NCBI RefSeq assembly: GCF_023023025.1
Contig: NZ_CP095481.1
Location: 6,213,001-6,277,000, forward strand
Direction of reading: 5' to 3'
From: Amycolatopsis sp. WQ 127309
GTDB lineage: Bacteria; Actinomycetota; Actinomycetes; Mycobacteriales; Pseudonocardiaceae
DNA: 64,000 nucleotides
The first letter of the stretch is position 1, and every line of letters begins with the position of its first letter. The translations under genes and the position numbers were made by a program. The notes under the pieces are model-generated. The model ran no database searches. It was not told the DNA's origin and saw only the letters and a list, made by a program, of their open reading frames with translations. Of this stretch, positions 8,652 to 15,847 are shown piece by piece.

Positions 8652-9788
8652 CTACTCGGCGAACCTCTCCGCCAGGTTGATCAGGTTCAGGGCCGCGTTG
8701 TCGCCCAGCAGGATCGCGTTGTCCGCCACGCCCTGGGCCGCCGATGCGGCGCTGCGCGGGAACAGTGCCTCCTCGTACTCGGCCAGCGCGGCCTCGATGT
8801 CGCCGGGGTGGGCGGCGATGGCCGCGCCCAGTTCGGCGCCGTCCTGGAGGGCCAGGTTGGCGCCTTCGCCGTTCGGGGGCTGCAGGTGGGCGGCGTCGCC
8901 GAGCAGTGTCACGCCCGGTACCCGGTCCCAGCGGTGCTCGACCGGCAGCGTGTAGTGGCGGCGGTAGACCGGGGCGGTGTCGCTTTCGGTGATCACCGCG
9001 GCCAGTTTCGGGGCCCAGCCGTCGACTTCCCGCGCGATGCGCGCGGTCGCCGCCGCGGGATCGGCGAAGTCTATTTCGCCGAACCAGTCCAGCGACCTGG
9101 CGAGCCACAGGTAAGCGTGCAGGTTCCCGTCGCTTTCCCGGTGCACGAGGAAAACCTTCCCGCTCGCGCTCTTGTCGAACACCATCAACGCCCCGTCGCC
9201 GACGGCTTTCGAGACCCCCGGGTGCCGGTTGTCGGCGTCGAACAGGAAAGTCTCGATCGACGCGTTCCCGGCGTATTCGGGCGTGACGTCGGTGAGCAGC
9301 GGCCGGACCCGCGACCACGCGCCGTCCGCGCCGACGAGCAGGTCCGTCACGTCGGTGGTGCCGTCGGCGAAGGTGAGTTCGTGACGGCCTTCGCCGAGGG
9401 CGCGCACGCCGTCGACCCGGTGGCCCCACCGGACGGTGCCCGCCGGGAGCGAATCGAGCAGCAGCTGCCGCAACGCGGCGCGCTGCGCTTCGGGACTGCC
9501 GCCGGTGCCGTCGTCGGCCTTGTCGTACAGCACGGTCCCGTCCGTCTCGACGACCCGCATCGCTTCGCGGCCCGGCAGGACGATGGCGCGGAATTCGTCG
9601 ATCAGGCCGGCCGCCCGGAGAGCGCGCTGTCCGTTGTGGTCGTGGATGTCGAGCATCCCGCCTTGGGCGCGGGCCGTCGGTGACGCTTCCGCTTCGTGGA
9701 CCGTGGCCGGGATCCCGTGCCGGGACAGGACCCGGGCCAGGATGAGGCCGCCGAGTCCGGCGCCGACGATCGTGACGGGAGTGCGCAT
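8652..9788 (-). CDS. TetX-like FAD-dependent monooxygenase
   Basis: A 378-aa group A flavoprotein monooxygenase. The N-terminal Rossmann motif is VTIVGAGLGGL (GxGxxG at residues 8-13). GGMLDIHDHNGQRALRAAGL matches the GGTLDLH...GQEA segment typical of TetX-type tetracycline-inactivating enzymes and their relatives. LLVGADGAWSRVR is the central DG motif, and GDAAHLQPPNGEGANLALQDG the FAD ribityl-binding motif. Length matches TetX (~380 aa). An AGGAGC site precedes the ATG. It is divergent from the conservon across a 314-bp gap. Whether it inactivates an antibiotic or acts in another hydroxylation cannot be told from sequence. Confidence 0.82.
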   Translation of the reverse strand: MRTPVTIVGAGLGGLILARVLSRHGIPATVHEAEASPTARAQGGMLDIHDHNGQRALRAAGLIDEFRAIVLPGREAMRVVETDGTVLYDKADDGTGGSPEAQRAALRQLLLDSLPAGTVRWGHRVDGVRALGEGRHELTFADGTTDVTDLLVGADGAWSRVRPLLTDVTPEYAGNASIETFLFDADNRHPGVSKAVGDGALMVFDKSASGKVFLVHRESDGNLHAYLWLARSLDWFGEIDFADPAAATARIAREVDGWAPKLAAVITESDTAPVYRRHYTLPVEHRWDRVPGVTLLGDAAHLQPPNGEGANLALQDGAELGAAIAAHPGDIEAALAEYEEALFPRSAASAAQGVADNAILLGDNAALNLINLAERFAE

Positions 9789-10102
9789 GGGGTGCTCCTT
9801 CGGTGACGGTGGTGCGAATTGCCACCGAGCGTGCGCGGTCCCACCGACACGGCCCCGACACGACGCCGACACGCCTTTCCCGGAGAAGTCGCCGATACGC
9901 ATTGGCTGCCACGAGCCTTGCGGATCCGGCGGAATTCGAGTAAGGGCCGGGGATCGCCCGGAAAAATCGGGACCCGCGCTGCCCGGCCCGCGACGGCGGC
10001 GTTAGTGTCGCCGCCGTTGTAGGCGCACCGAAACCGACCCGTGATCTCGGTCGGCAAACCGAGTACTGTTCGGGCACCAATCGGACTCGAGGAAGTGGAG
10101 CG
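9789..10102. promoter_or_regulatory. divergent intergenic region between TetX-like gene and conservon
   Basis: This 314-bp gap holds a perfect 9-bp hairpin at 9993-10017 (ACGGCGGCG / CGCCGCCGT, 7-nt loop) and a smaller inverted repeat CCGACC / GGTCGG near 10035-10055. A TACTGT hexamer near 10064 could be the -10 box for cvnA. No gene is evident. Confidence 0.45.
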
Positions 10103-11527
10103 ATGTCGGAACGACCGCCCGCACAGCATCGGGAAGAACGCGAGTCAGTCGGCCGGGCCGTAATCGGGGTAGTGGTCACCGCGGTCGTCGTGGCGGCGAT
10201 CTGGACGTGGATATCCCTGTCGGTTTCCGGTGGTCAGGGGATTGTCATCGCCATCGCGGGCGGGCTGACCGGGATCGTCGCGTGCGTCGCGGTGTTCTTC
10301 GCGCTGCGCCGCACCGATCAGGTCGCGCACGCGGCGGGGCAGACGCGGACCGCGCTCGACGAGGCCCAGCAGGCCCGCGAGTTCGTCCGGTACAGCGACG
10401 GTGAACTGGCCCGGCTGCTGGAGCAGACGGTGCCCGACGCGGTCCGGCGGCTGCGTGGCGGCGCGCCCGCGGACAGCGTGCTCGCCGAGGTCCCGCGCCC
10501 GGCCGACGAACTCCACCAGCGCGTCCTGCGGCTGGTGGTCGACGAGATCGCCGTCGGGGAACGCCGGCGCGCGGCCGCGACCGCCGCCTGCGCGAACGCC
10601 GCGGGCCGGCTGCAGGCGCTGGCGACCAGCACCCTCGGGGACCTGCGGGAGATGGAGAACCGGTCGTCCGACGCGATGCTCGGCGACCTCCTGAAAGTGG
10701 ACCACAGCACGGCGCAGGCGGGCCGGCTGGCCGACAGCATCGCCGTGCTCACCGGCGCGCGCTCGGGCCGCCGCTGGACGAAACCGATCCGGATGGAGAG
10801 CATCCTGCGCGGCGCACTCGGCCGCATCGGCGCTTATCAGCGGGTCCGGGTGCATTCCGCGAGCGGGGTGGCCGTCGTCGGTTACGCCGCGGAAGACGTC
10901 ATGCACGCGCTCGCCGAACTCATGGACAACGCGACGAAGTTCTCGGCGCCGTCCGAAGAAGTGCACGTTTATGTGGAAGATCTGCACAACGGCGCGGTCA
11001 TCACCATCGAGGACGGCGGCCTCGGGATGAAGGCGCAGGCCCTCGTCCGCGCCGAGCGCGCGGTGTCGCTCGACCAGCCGCTCGACCTGACCTCGATGTC
11101 GGGCACGCGCCTCGGCCTGGCGGTCGTGGGCTGCCTGGCCCGCAAGCACCAGCTGCACGTCTTCTTCCGGCCGTCTTCGCGTGGGGGGATCGGTGTTGTC
11201 ATGCGCATTCCGACGCAGCTGATCACGCAGCCCCGGCCGGAAACGGTGCCGGAGGCCGACGATTCCGCCGCCGTCGCGTGGCCCGGGCCCGCCGACGACA
11301 CGAGCCACGAGATCACCGGCGACCTGGCCGAGCCGTCCGAGCTGCCGCGGCGCTCGCGCGGGCAGACGCTGACCGCCGCGTCGCGCCGGCCGCCGTCGCC
11401 CACGCCGAGCACCGCCCGGGCCGAGCGGGACACCGGTTCCCGGTTCGGGGCCTTCCAGCAGCGGCGCAGCGGCAGTGCCGCGCCGTCGCGCCACGCCGCC
11501 CCGGCGGACACCGGCGAAGACGCGTGA
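10103..11527 (+). CDS. cvnA: conservon sensor histidine kinase-like ATP-binding protein CvnA
   Basis: A 474-aa membrane protein, the first conservon gene. Two N-terminal transmembrane helices (about residues 18-40 and 46-68) anchor it; a helical region (about 75-230) follows. The HATPase_c domain has N-box ELMDNATKFSAP and G-box EDGGLGM. The C-terminus is proline/serine-rich and probably disordered. No phospho-acceptor H-box of a classic kinase is obvious, as is usual for CvnA/nitrate-sensor-type proteins. The ATG at 10103 follows GGAAGTGGAG. In Streptomyces conservons CvnA is thought to act with CvnB-D as a membrane complex resembling eukaryotic G-protein signalling; that role is carried over by homology. 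Confidence 0.9.
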   Translation: MSERPPAQHREERESVGRAVIGVVVTAVVVAAIWTWISLSVSGGQGIVIAIAGGLTGIVACVAVFFALRRTDQVAHAAGQTRTALDEAQQAREFVRYSDGELARLLEQTVPDAVRRLRGGAPADSVLAEVPRPADELHQRVLRLVVDEIAVGERRRAAATAACANAAGRLQALATSTLGDLREMENRSSDAMLGDLLKVDHSTAQAGRLADSIAVLTGARSGRRWTKPIRMESILRGALGRIGAYQRVRVHSASGVAVVGYAAEDVMHALAELMDNATKFSAPSEEVHVYVEDLHNGAVITIEDGGLGMKAQALVRAERAVSLDQPLDLTSMSGTRLGLAVVGCLARKHQLHVFFRPSSRGGIGVVMRIPTQLITQPRPETVPEADDSAAVAWPGPADDTSHEITGDLAEPSELPRRSRGQTLTAASRRPPSPTPSTARAERDTGSRFGAFQQRRSGSAAPSRHAAPADTGEDA

Positions 11528-11602
11528 CCCGTCGCTCTCCCCGAACACCCGCACCCCGCCAGATTGGAGCGTGGGGACCCGCCAGCCCGGTCCCCGGATT
11601 CG

Positions 11603-12022
11603 ATGACTGATTCGGACAAGAGCCTCGAATGGCTCCTCGAGAACCTCGTCGGCAACACGGCCGGCGCGTGTCACGCGCTCGTGTTGTCCCGTGACGGCCT
11701 GAAGCTCTGCCACACCCAGGGCCTCACCGTCGACCGCGCCGACCAGCTGGCCGCGATCGCCGCCGGCGTCCAGGCGCTGGCGCACGGCGCGTCGGTCGAG
11801 TTCGGCGACGGCACCGGTGGCGTGCGGAACTCGATGACCGAGTTCCACGGCGGGATCCTCTTCATCGTGGAGGCGGGTGTCGGCTCGCACCTGGCCGTGA
11901 TCGCCACCGAGGACGCCGACGTGGGCCTGATCGGCCACAACATGGACGAGCTGGTGGAACAGATCGGCTCGGTCTTCACCGCCCCGCCGCGCTTCACGGC
12001 GGCTGACCACCCGGCTTCGTGA
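11603..12022 (+). CDS. cvnB: roadblock/LC7 protein CvnB
   Basis: A 139-aa roadblock/LC7-domain protein. It reads SLEWLLENLVGNT at the N-terminus, then HALVLSRDGLKLCHTQGL, then a glycine-rich MTEFHGGILFIVEAG strand, the classic alpha-beta-beta roadblock layout. Roadblock proteins often act as GTPase-activating or scaffold partners for MglA-like GTPases such as CvnD. The ATG at 11603 was chosen because homologues begin close to this SLEWLLENLV segment; a TTG at 11564 is the in-frame alternative. The stop overlaps the GTG of the next gene, so the two are translationally coupled. Confidence 0.9.
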   Translation: MTDSDKSLEWLLENLVGNTAGACHALVLSRDGLKLCHTQGLTVDRADQLAAIAAGVQALAHGASVEFGDGTGGVRNSMTEFHGGILFIVEAGVGSHLAVIATEDADVGLIGHNMDELVEQIGSVFTAPPRFTAADHPAS

Positions 12023-12378
12023 CGCGTTCGGCGCTCGACGGGGAGGACCCGGACCGGCTCTACACGGTCACGGGCGGGCGCAGCAGCGCGGACGACATCG
12101 ACCTCGATCTCGTCACGTTGATCGTCCGGGAGTCGCAGCCGTCGGCGGGCATGCAGTCCGAGCACGTCAGGATCCTCGAGATCGCGGCGAAGCCGACGTC
12201 CGTCGTCGAGCTGTCGTCCGATCTGGCGCTACCGGTGAGTGTGATCAAGATTCTGCTCGCGGACCTGCTGGCCACGGGCAAGGTGTCCGCCCGACATCCG
12301 TCGTCGGCCCAGGCCGCGGGACGGACCTCCGACTCGGAATTCCTCAAGAAGGTGCTCGTTGGACTCCGCAATCTCTGA
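12019..12378 (+). CDS. cvnC: DUF742 protein CvnC
   Basis: A 119-aa DUF742 protein with the typical opening DRLYTVTGGRSS, the central HVRILEIAAKPTSVVELSSDLALP helix-turn-helix-like stretch and the C-terminal FLKKVLVGLRNL. The GTG start overlaps the cvnB stop (GTGA), and the gene's 3' end overlaps the start of cvnD by 20 bp. The winged-helix-like core suggests nucleic-acid or protein binding. The molecular role in conservons is not established, beyond co-occurrence with CvnA, B and D. Confidence 0.9.
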   Translation: MTRSALDGEDPDRLYTVTGGRSSADDIDLDLVTLIVRESQPSAGMQSEHVRILEIAAKPTSVVELSSDLALPVSVIKILLADLLATGKVSARHPSSAQAAGRTSDSEFLKKVLVGLRNL

Positions 12379-12967
12379 ACAAGACGAACGGCTGCCCCTG
12401 GCCGACACCGCGACCGACGGCCTGAAGATCGTCATCGTCGGCGGCTTCGGCGTCGGGAAGACGACCATGGTCCGGTCGGTCAGCGAGATCCGGCCGCTGA
12501 GCACCGAAGAGACGATGACGCAGGCCGGGATCGGCGTCGACCACACCCGCGGGGTGCAGGCCAAGACGACGACCACGGTGGCGTTCGACTTCGGCCGGAT
12601 CAGCCTCGACGAGCAGCTGGTGCTCTACCTGTTCGGCGCGCCGGGGCAGGAACGGTTCTGGTTCCTCTGGGACAGCCTCTTCGCCGGCACCCTCGGCGCC
12701 GTCGTCCTGGTGGACGCCCGCCGGCTGGCCGAGTCCTGGTACGCGATCGACCGGCTGGAGCACCACGGGACGCCGTTCATCGTGGCGCGCAACAACTTCG
12801 GGCCGCCGAAGCACACCCTCGACGACGTCCGCGCCGCGCTCGACCTGCCCGACGAGGTGCCGCTCGTCGACTGCGACGCCCGCGACCGGGACTCGGCCAA
12901 GCAGGTGCTGATCTCGCTCGTCGACCACCTCTACACCCTGTCCACAGTCCGGGAGGGCGCATCGTGA
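12359..12967 (+). CDS. cvnD: conservon GTP/ATP-binding protein CvnD
   Basis: A 202-aa small GTPase-like protein of the MglA/CvnD group. The P-loop is IVIVGGFGVGKTTMVRSVSEI (residues 24-44); a switch-region stretch EETMTQAGIGVDHTRG follows. GAPGQERFWFLWDSL is the DxxG-equivalent (here APGQ), and VARNNF occupies the NKxD position with a changed residue set. It starts at a TTG within the cvnC 3' end; no better in-frame start is visible. It is predicted to switch nucleotide state under control of CvnA/B at the membrane. The stop overlaps the P450 start. Confidence 0.9.
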   Translation: MDSAISEQDERLPLADTATDGLKIVIVGGFGVGKTTMVRSVSEIRPLSTEETMTQAGIGVDHTRGVQAKTTTTVAFDFGRISLDEQLVLYLFGAPGQERFWFLWDSLFAGTLGAVVLVDARRLAESWYAIDRLEHHGTPFIVARNNFGPPKHTLDDVRAALDLPDEVPLVDCDARDRDSAKQVLISLVDHLYTLSTVREGAS

Positions 12968-14223
12968 CCGGTTTCCAGACCAGCACCCCGGCGGACACGA
13001 TCCCCGCGGCGGACCGCGTCCGGTTGTACGGGCCCGAGTTCCAGAAGGATCCCGCCGCGCTCTACGCCCGGATCCGGCGCCAGTACGGCGGTGTCGTCCC
13101 GGTCCTGCTCGACGGCGACATCCCGGCCTGGCTGCTGACCGGCTACCGCGAGATCCACCAAGTGTGCCAGGACTCGCAGCTGTTCGCCCGCGACAGCCGC
13201 CGCTGGAACCAGTGGGGCAACGTCCCCGACGACTGGCCGCTGCTGCCGTACGTGATGCACAACCCGTCGGTGATGTTCACCGAGGCCGCGGAGCACCGTC
13301 GGCGGGCGGGCGCGATCGGCGACGCGTTGTCGGCGGTCGACCAGTTCGACCTCAGCGCCCACTGCGAGCGCATCGCGGACCGGCTGATCGACGAGTTCGC
13401 GGGTTCCGGCGAAGCCGACCTGATCGCCCGGTTCGCCCAGCAGGCGCCGCTGCTCGCGATCGCGAAGATGTACGGCATGCCCGACTCGGAGGCGCCCGCG
13501 CTGGTGCGGGACGTCGCCCTGTCGCTGGACGTCGGCCCCGAGGCGCTGCCCGCGTACGGCCGGGTCCAGGAGGCGATGGCGCGCCTGGTGGCGGTGAAGC
13601 ACCAGCAGCCGGGCGCGGACGTGCCCACGGCCATGATGCAGGACCCGGCGAACCTGACCGACGACGAGGTCGTCCAGGACCTGCTGGTGGTGACCGCGGC
13701 GGCCCAGCAGCCGACGGCCAACTGGATCGGCAACACCATCCGGCTGATGCTGACCGACAGCCGCTTCGCGATGACGCTGTCGGGCGGCCGGGGGAGTGTC
13801 GGCCAGGCCCTCAACGAGGTCCTGTGGCACGACACGCCCACGCAGAACTTCATCGGCCGCTTCGCCACGCGCGACACGGTGCTGAGCGGCGTCCGCGTCC
13901 GCCAGGGCGACCTGGTGGTCCTCGGCCTGGCGGCGGGCAACGCCGACCCGCACGCCCGCCCGGACGCGGCATCGGGCGCACTGGGCAACCACGCGCACAT
14001 GTCCTTCGGCCACGGCGAGCACGGATGTCCTTACCCCGCACCGGAAGTGGCCGAGGTCATCGCCCGCACGACGGTCGAGGTACTGCTGGACCGCCTCCCG
14101 GACCTGGAACTGGCCGTCCCGGCCGAGCAACTGGTGTGGCGGCCGTCGGTGTGGATGCGCGGCCTGGAGAGCTTGCCGGTGGTCTTCACCCCGGTCCACG
14201 TCGCCGGCCCGGCGACGTGGTGA
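12964..14223 (+). CDS. cvnE: conservon cytochrome P450 CvnE, CYP157-like, lacking EXXR
   Basis: A 419-aa P450 closing the conservon; the GTG start overlaps the cvnD stop. The haem loop is FGHGEHGCPYP with Cys355. The I-helix reads VTAAAQQPTANW rather than AGxET. In the K-helix the near-invariant EXXR is replaced: LNEVLW carries E285 and W288 where Arg is expected. Loss of EXXR is a known trait of the CYP157 family found in Streptomyces conservons, so this protein very likely belongs there. The substrate is unknown. A long palindrome 24 bp downstream probably ends the operon. Its coupling to CvnA-D suggests the P450 product or state feeds the signalling system; that is inference. Confidence 0.9.
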   Translation: MTGFQTSTPADTIPAADRVRLYGPEFQKDPAALYARIRRQYGGVVPVLLDGDIPAWLLTGYREIHQVCQDSQLFARDSRRWNQWGNVPDDWPLLPYVMHNPSVMFTEAAEHRRRAGAIGDALSAVDQFDLSAHCERIADRLIDEFAGSGEADLIARFAQQAPLLAIAKMYGMPDSEAPALVRDVALSLDVGPEALPAYGRVQEAMARLVAVKHQQPGADVPTAMMQDPANLTDDEVVQDLLVVTAAAQQPTANWIGNTIRLMLTDSRFAMTLSGGRGSVGQALNEVLWHDTPTQNFIGRFATRDTVLSGVRVRQGDLVVLGLAAGNADPHARPDAASGALGNHAHMSFGHGEHGCPYPAPEVAEVIARTTVEVLLDRLPDLELAVPAEQLVWRPSVWMRGLESLPVVFTPVHVAGPATW

Positions 14224-14247
14224 CCCTGCCGTCGCTCCTGCTCGCAA

Positions 14248-14302
14248 GTCCGTGAAGGCCTCCTTACCGGCTCTTATGGCCGGTAAGGAGGCCTTCACGG
14301 AC
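14248..14302. terminator. 24-bp perfect palindrome after the conservon
   Basis: The arms at 14248-14271 and 14279-14302 are fully complementary (GTCCGTGAAGGCCTCCTTAC and on), with loop TCTTATG. It lies between the cvnE stop and a convergent small gene whose stop codon falls in the right arm. It is a likely bidirectional terminator and is closely related to the palindrome at 21691-21743. Confidence 0.75.
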
Positions 14303-14537
14303 AACGGGGGTCGGCGGGCGGCGGGCTGGCTCGACTGGCCGCCGCCGGGGCGGTGCAGGCCTGGTCGAAGCCGTGCAGGTGCAGGAGCGCGCTCCCGGTC
14401 ATCGGATCGGTGACGCGCTCCGGCTCGTCCTCCACCCACCGCACGGCCCAGGCGTGCGCGGCGGCCCTGGTGACGGCCCCGGAGATCAGCTCGGTCCAGG
14501 TGCGCGTCACCTGCTCGCGGTCGGGAACGGTCACCAC
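14295..14537 (-). CDS. small conserved hypothetical protein
   Basis: An 80-aa soluble protein starting at one of two adjacent GTG codons. The first ~55 residues look genuinely coding: REQVTRTWTELISGAVTR, then HAWAVRWVEDE and the ending LLHLHGFDQA, a pattern I associate with small uncharacterised actinomycete proteins. The last ~20 residues are Ala/Pro/Ser-rich, and the stop codon lies inside the right arm of the palindrome at 14248-14302, so the C-terminus may have been altered by that element. It has no transmembrane segment. It lies just downstream of, and on the same strand as, the P450 at 14560, whose stop is 23 bp away. Function unknown. Confidence 0.6.
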   Translation of the reverse strand: MVTVPDREQVTRTWTELISGAVTRAAAHAWAVRWVEDEPERVTDPMTGSALLHLHGFDQACTAPAAASRASPPPADPRCP

Positions 14538-14559
14538 CGCAGGCTAACCGGCCCGCGAT

Positions 14560-15774
14560 CTACGCCGGGGTGAACGTCACCGGCACCGACGCCGGTCCCC
14601 GGGTGAAGACGCCTCGCTCGGCCGGTTCCGCGCCCTCGGCGAGCCGGACGTCCGGCATCGCGTCCAGCAGCTGGTTGACGCCCACCTCGATCTCCGTCTT
14701 CGCCAGCAGCGCACCGACGCAGAAGTGCCGGCCCAGTGCGAACGACAGGTGGCTCGCCGCCGCGGAAAACGCTGTCTCGGTCGGCAGGTCCGTGCGGAAG
14801 ATGTCGAACGCGCCCGGGTTCGCGAAGCGGCGCGGGTCGCGGTTGGCGGCGCCGATCAGGCAGGTCACCGTGCTGCCGGCCGGGATCTTCTCGCCGCCGA
14901 TCTCGACGTCTTCCGCGGGCTGGCGCATGATCATGTGCACCGGCGGGGTGTGGCGCAGGGTTTCGGCGAACGCCTTCGGGATCAGGTCGCGGTCCGCGCG
15001 CACGGCGTCGAGCTGCTCCGGGTGCTCCAGGAGGTTCCGGAACAGGCTGGCGATCGCCTTGTCCGTGGTCTCGCCGCCGGCGGCCAGCAGCAGGCTGCAG
15101 AACGCCTTGATGTCCTCGTCGCTCATCGTGGTGCCGTCGACTTCCGTGGCGCAGAGCGCGGAAAGCAGGTCGTCACCGGGGTTTTCGCGGCGGTCGCGGA
15201 TGATCGGGATCATGTACGCGGCGAGCTCGTCGTGGGTCTCGAGGCCGGCCGCGGTGACGGCCTCGTCCTGGCTGAGGTTGCCGAGGAAGGCGATGATCGC
15301 GCTGTACCACCGCTGGAACCGGGCGTGGTCGCTCTGGTCCAGACCCAGCATGTCGACGATCACGTTGATCGGGAAGTGCCGCGCGTAGTCCGTCACGATG
15401 TCGGCCGAGCCGCGGCCGCGGAAGACGTCGATGAGCTGCGTCGAGTTGCGTTCGATCACCGGGCGGAACTTCTGCTCCAGCTCGTTGCCGCGGAACGCCG
15501 GCGCCACCAGGGCGCGCCGGATCGAGTGCTCCCGGCCGCTCATCTGCAGGATGGTCCGGCCGTGCACGGGTTCCAGCTGCCAGCCGTAGTTCTCGGTGGT
15601 GAACACGCCTTCCTTGAAGGCGCGCGACACGTCCTCGAAGCGCGAAATGACGTAACTCTGCATTCCCTCGTGCCAGATCACCGGCGAATGCTCGAGCATG
15701 ACGTCGTAGGCGGCGTACGGATCGGCGGCGAACTCCGGAGACAGAAGGTCCGGCGCGTGCCCTGCTGAAGTCAC
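14560..15774 (-). CDS. cytochrome P450
   Basis: A 404-aa soluble bacterial P450 with all standard motifs: I-helix LLLAAGGETTDK, K-helix AETLRHTPP (EXXR intact), meander segment MRQPAEDVEIGGEKIPAG, and haem loop FALGRHFCVGA with Cys352. Length is typical of CYP107/CYP154-type enzymes. It needs a ferredoxin and reductase, and none is encoded nearby. It is convergent with the conservon; in Streptomyces, conservon CYP157 genes are often accompanied by a second canonical P450 (CYP154), so a functional link with CvnE is possible but unproven. Substrate unknown. Confidence 0.9.
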   Translation of the reverse strand: MTSAGHAPDLLSPEFAADPYAAYDVMLEHSPVIWHEGMQSYVISRFEDVSRAFKEGVFTTENYGWQLEPVHGRTILQMSGREHSIRRALVAPAFRGNELEQKFRPVIERNSTQLIDVFRGRGSADIVTDYARHFPINVIVDMLGLDQSDHARFQRWYSAIIAFLGNLSQDEAVTAAGLETHDELAAYMIPIIRDRRENPGDDLLSALCATEVDGTTMSDEDIKAFCSLLLAAGGETTDKAIASLFRNLLEHPEQLDAVRADRDLIPKAFAETLRHTPPVHMIMRQPAEDVEIGGEKIPAGSTVTCLIGAANRDPRRFANPGAFDIFRTDLPTETAFSAAASHLSFALGRHFCVGALLAKTEIEVGVNQLLDAMPDVRLAEGAEPAERGVFTRGPASVPVTFTPA

Positions 15775-15847
15775 GAGGCTCCTTTTCTCGACGGTCGGTC
15801 AGCAGGTTATCGGGGATAGTTGCCATTGCGAAAGAGTTCGGGCGGGG

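Noticed and set aside
6408..9683. A 1091-residue plus-strand frame across the AfsR-like and TetX-like genes
   Set aside because: It runs antisense to two well-supported genes and has Gly/Arg/Gln-rich sequence without domains.
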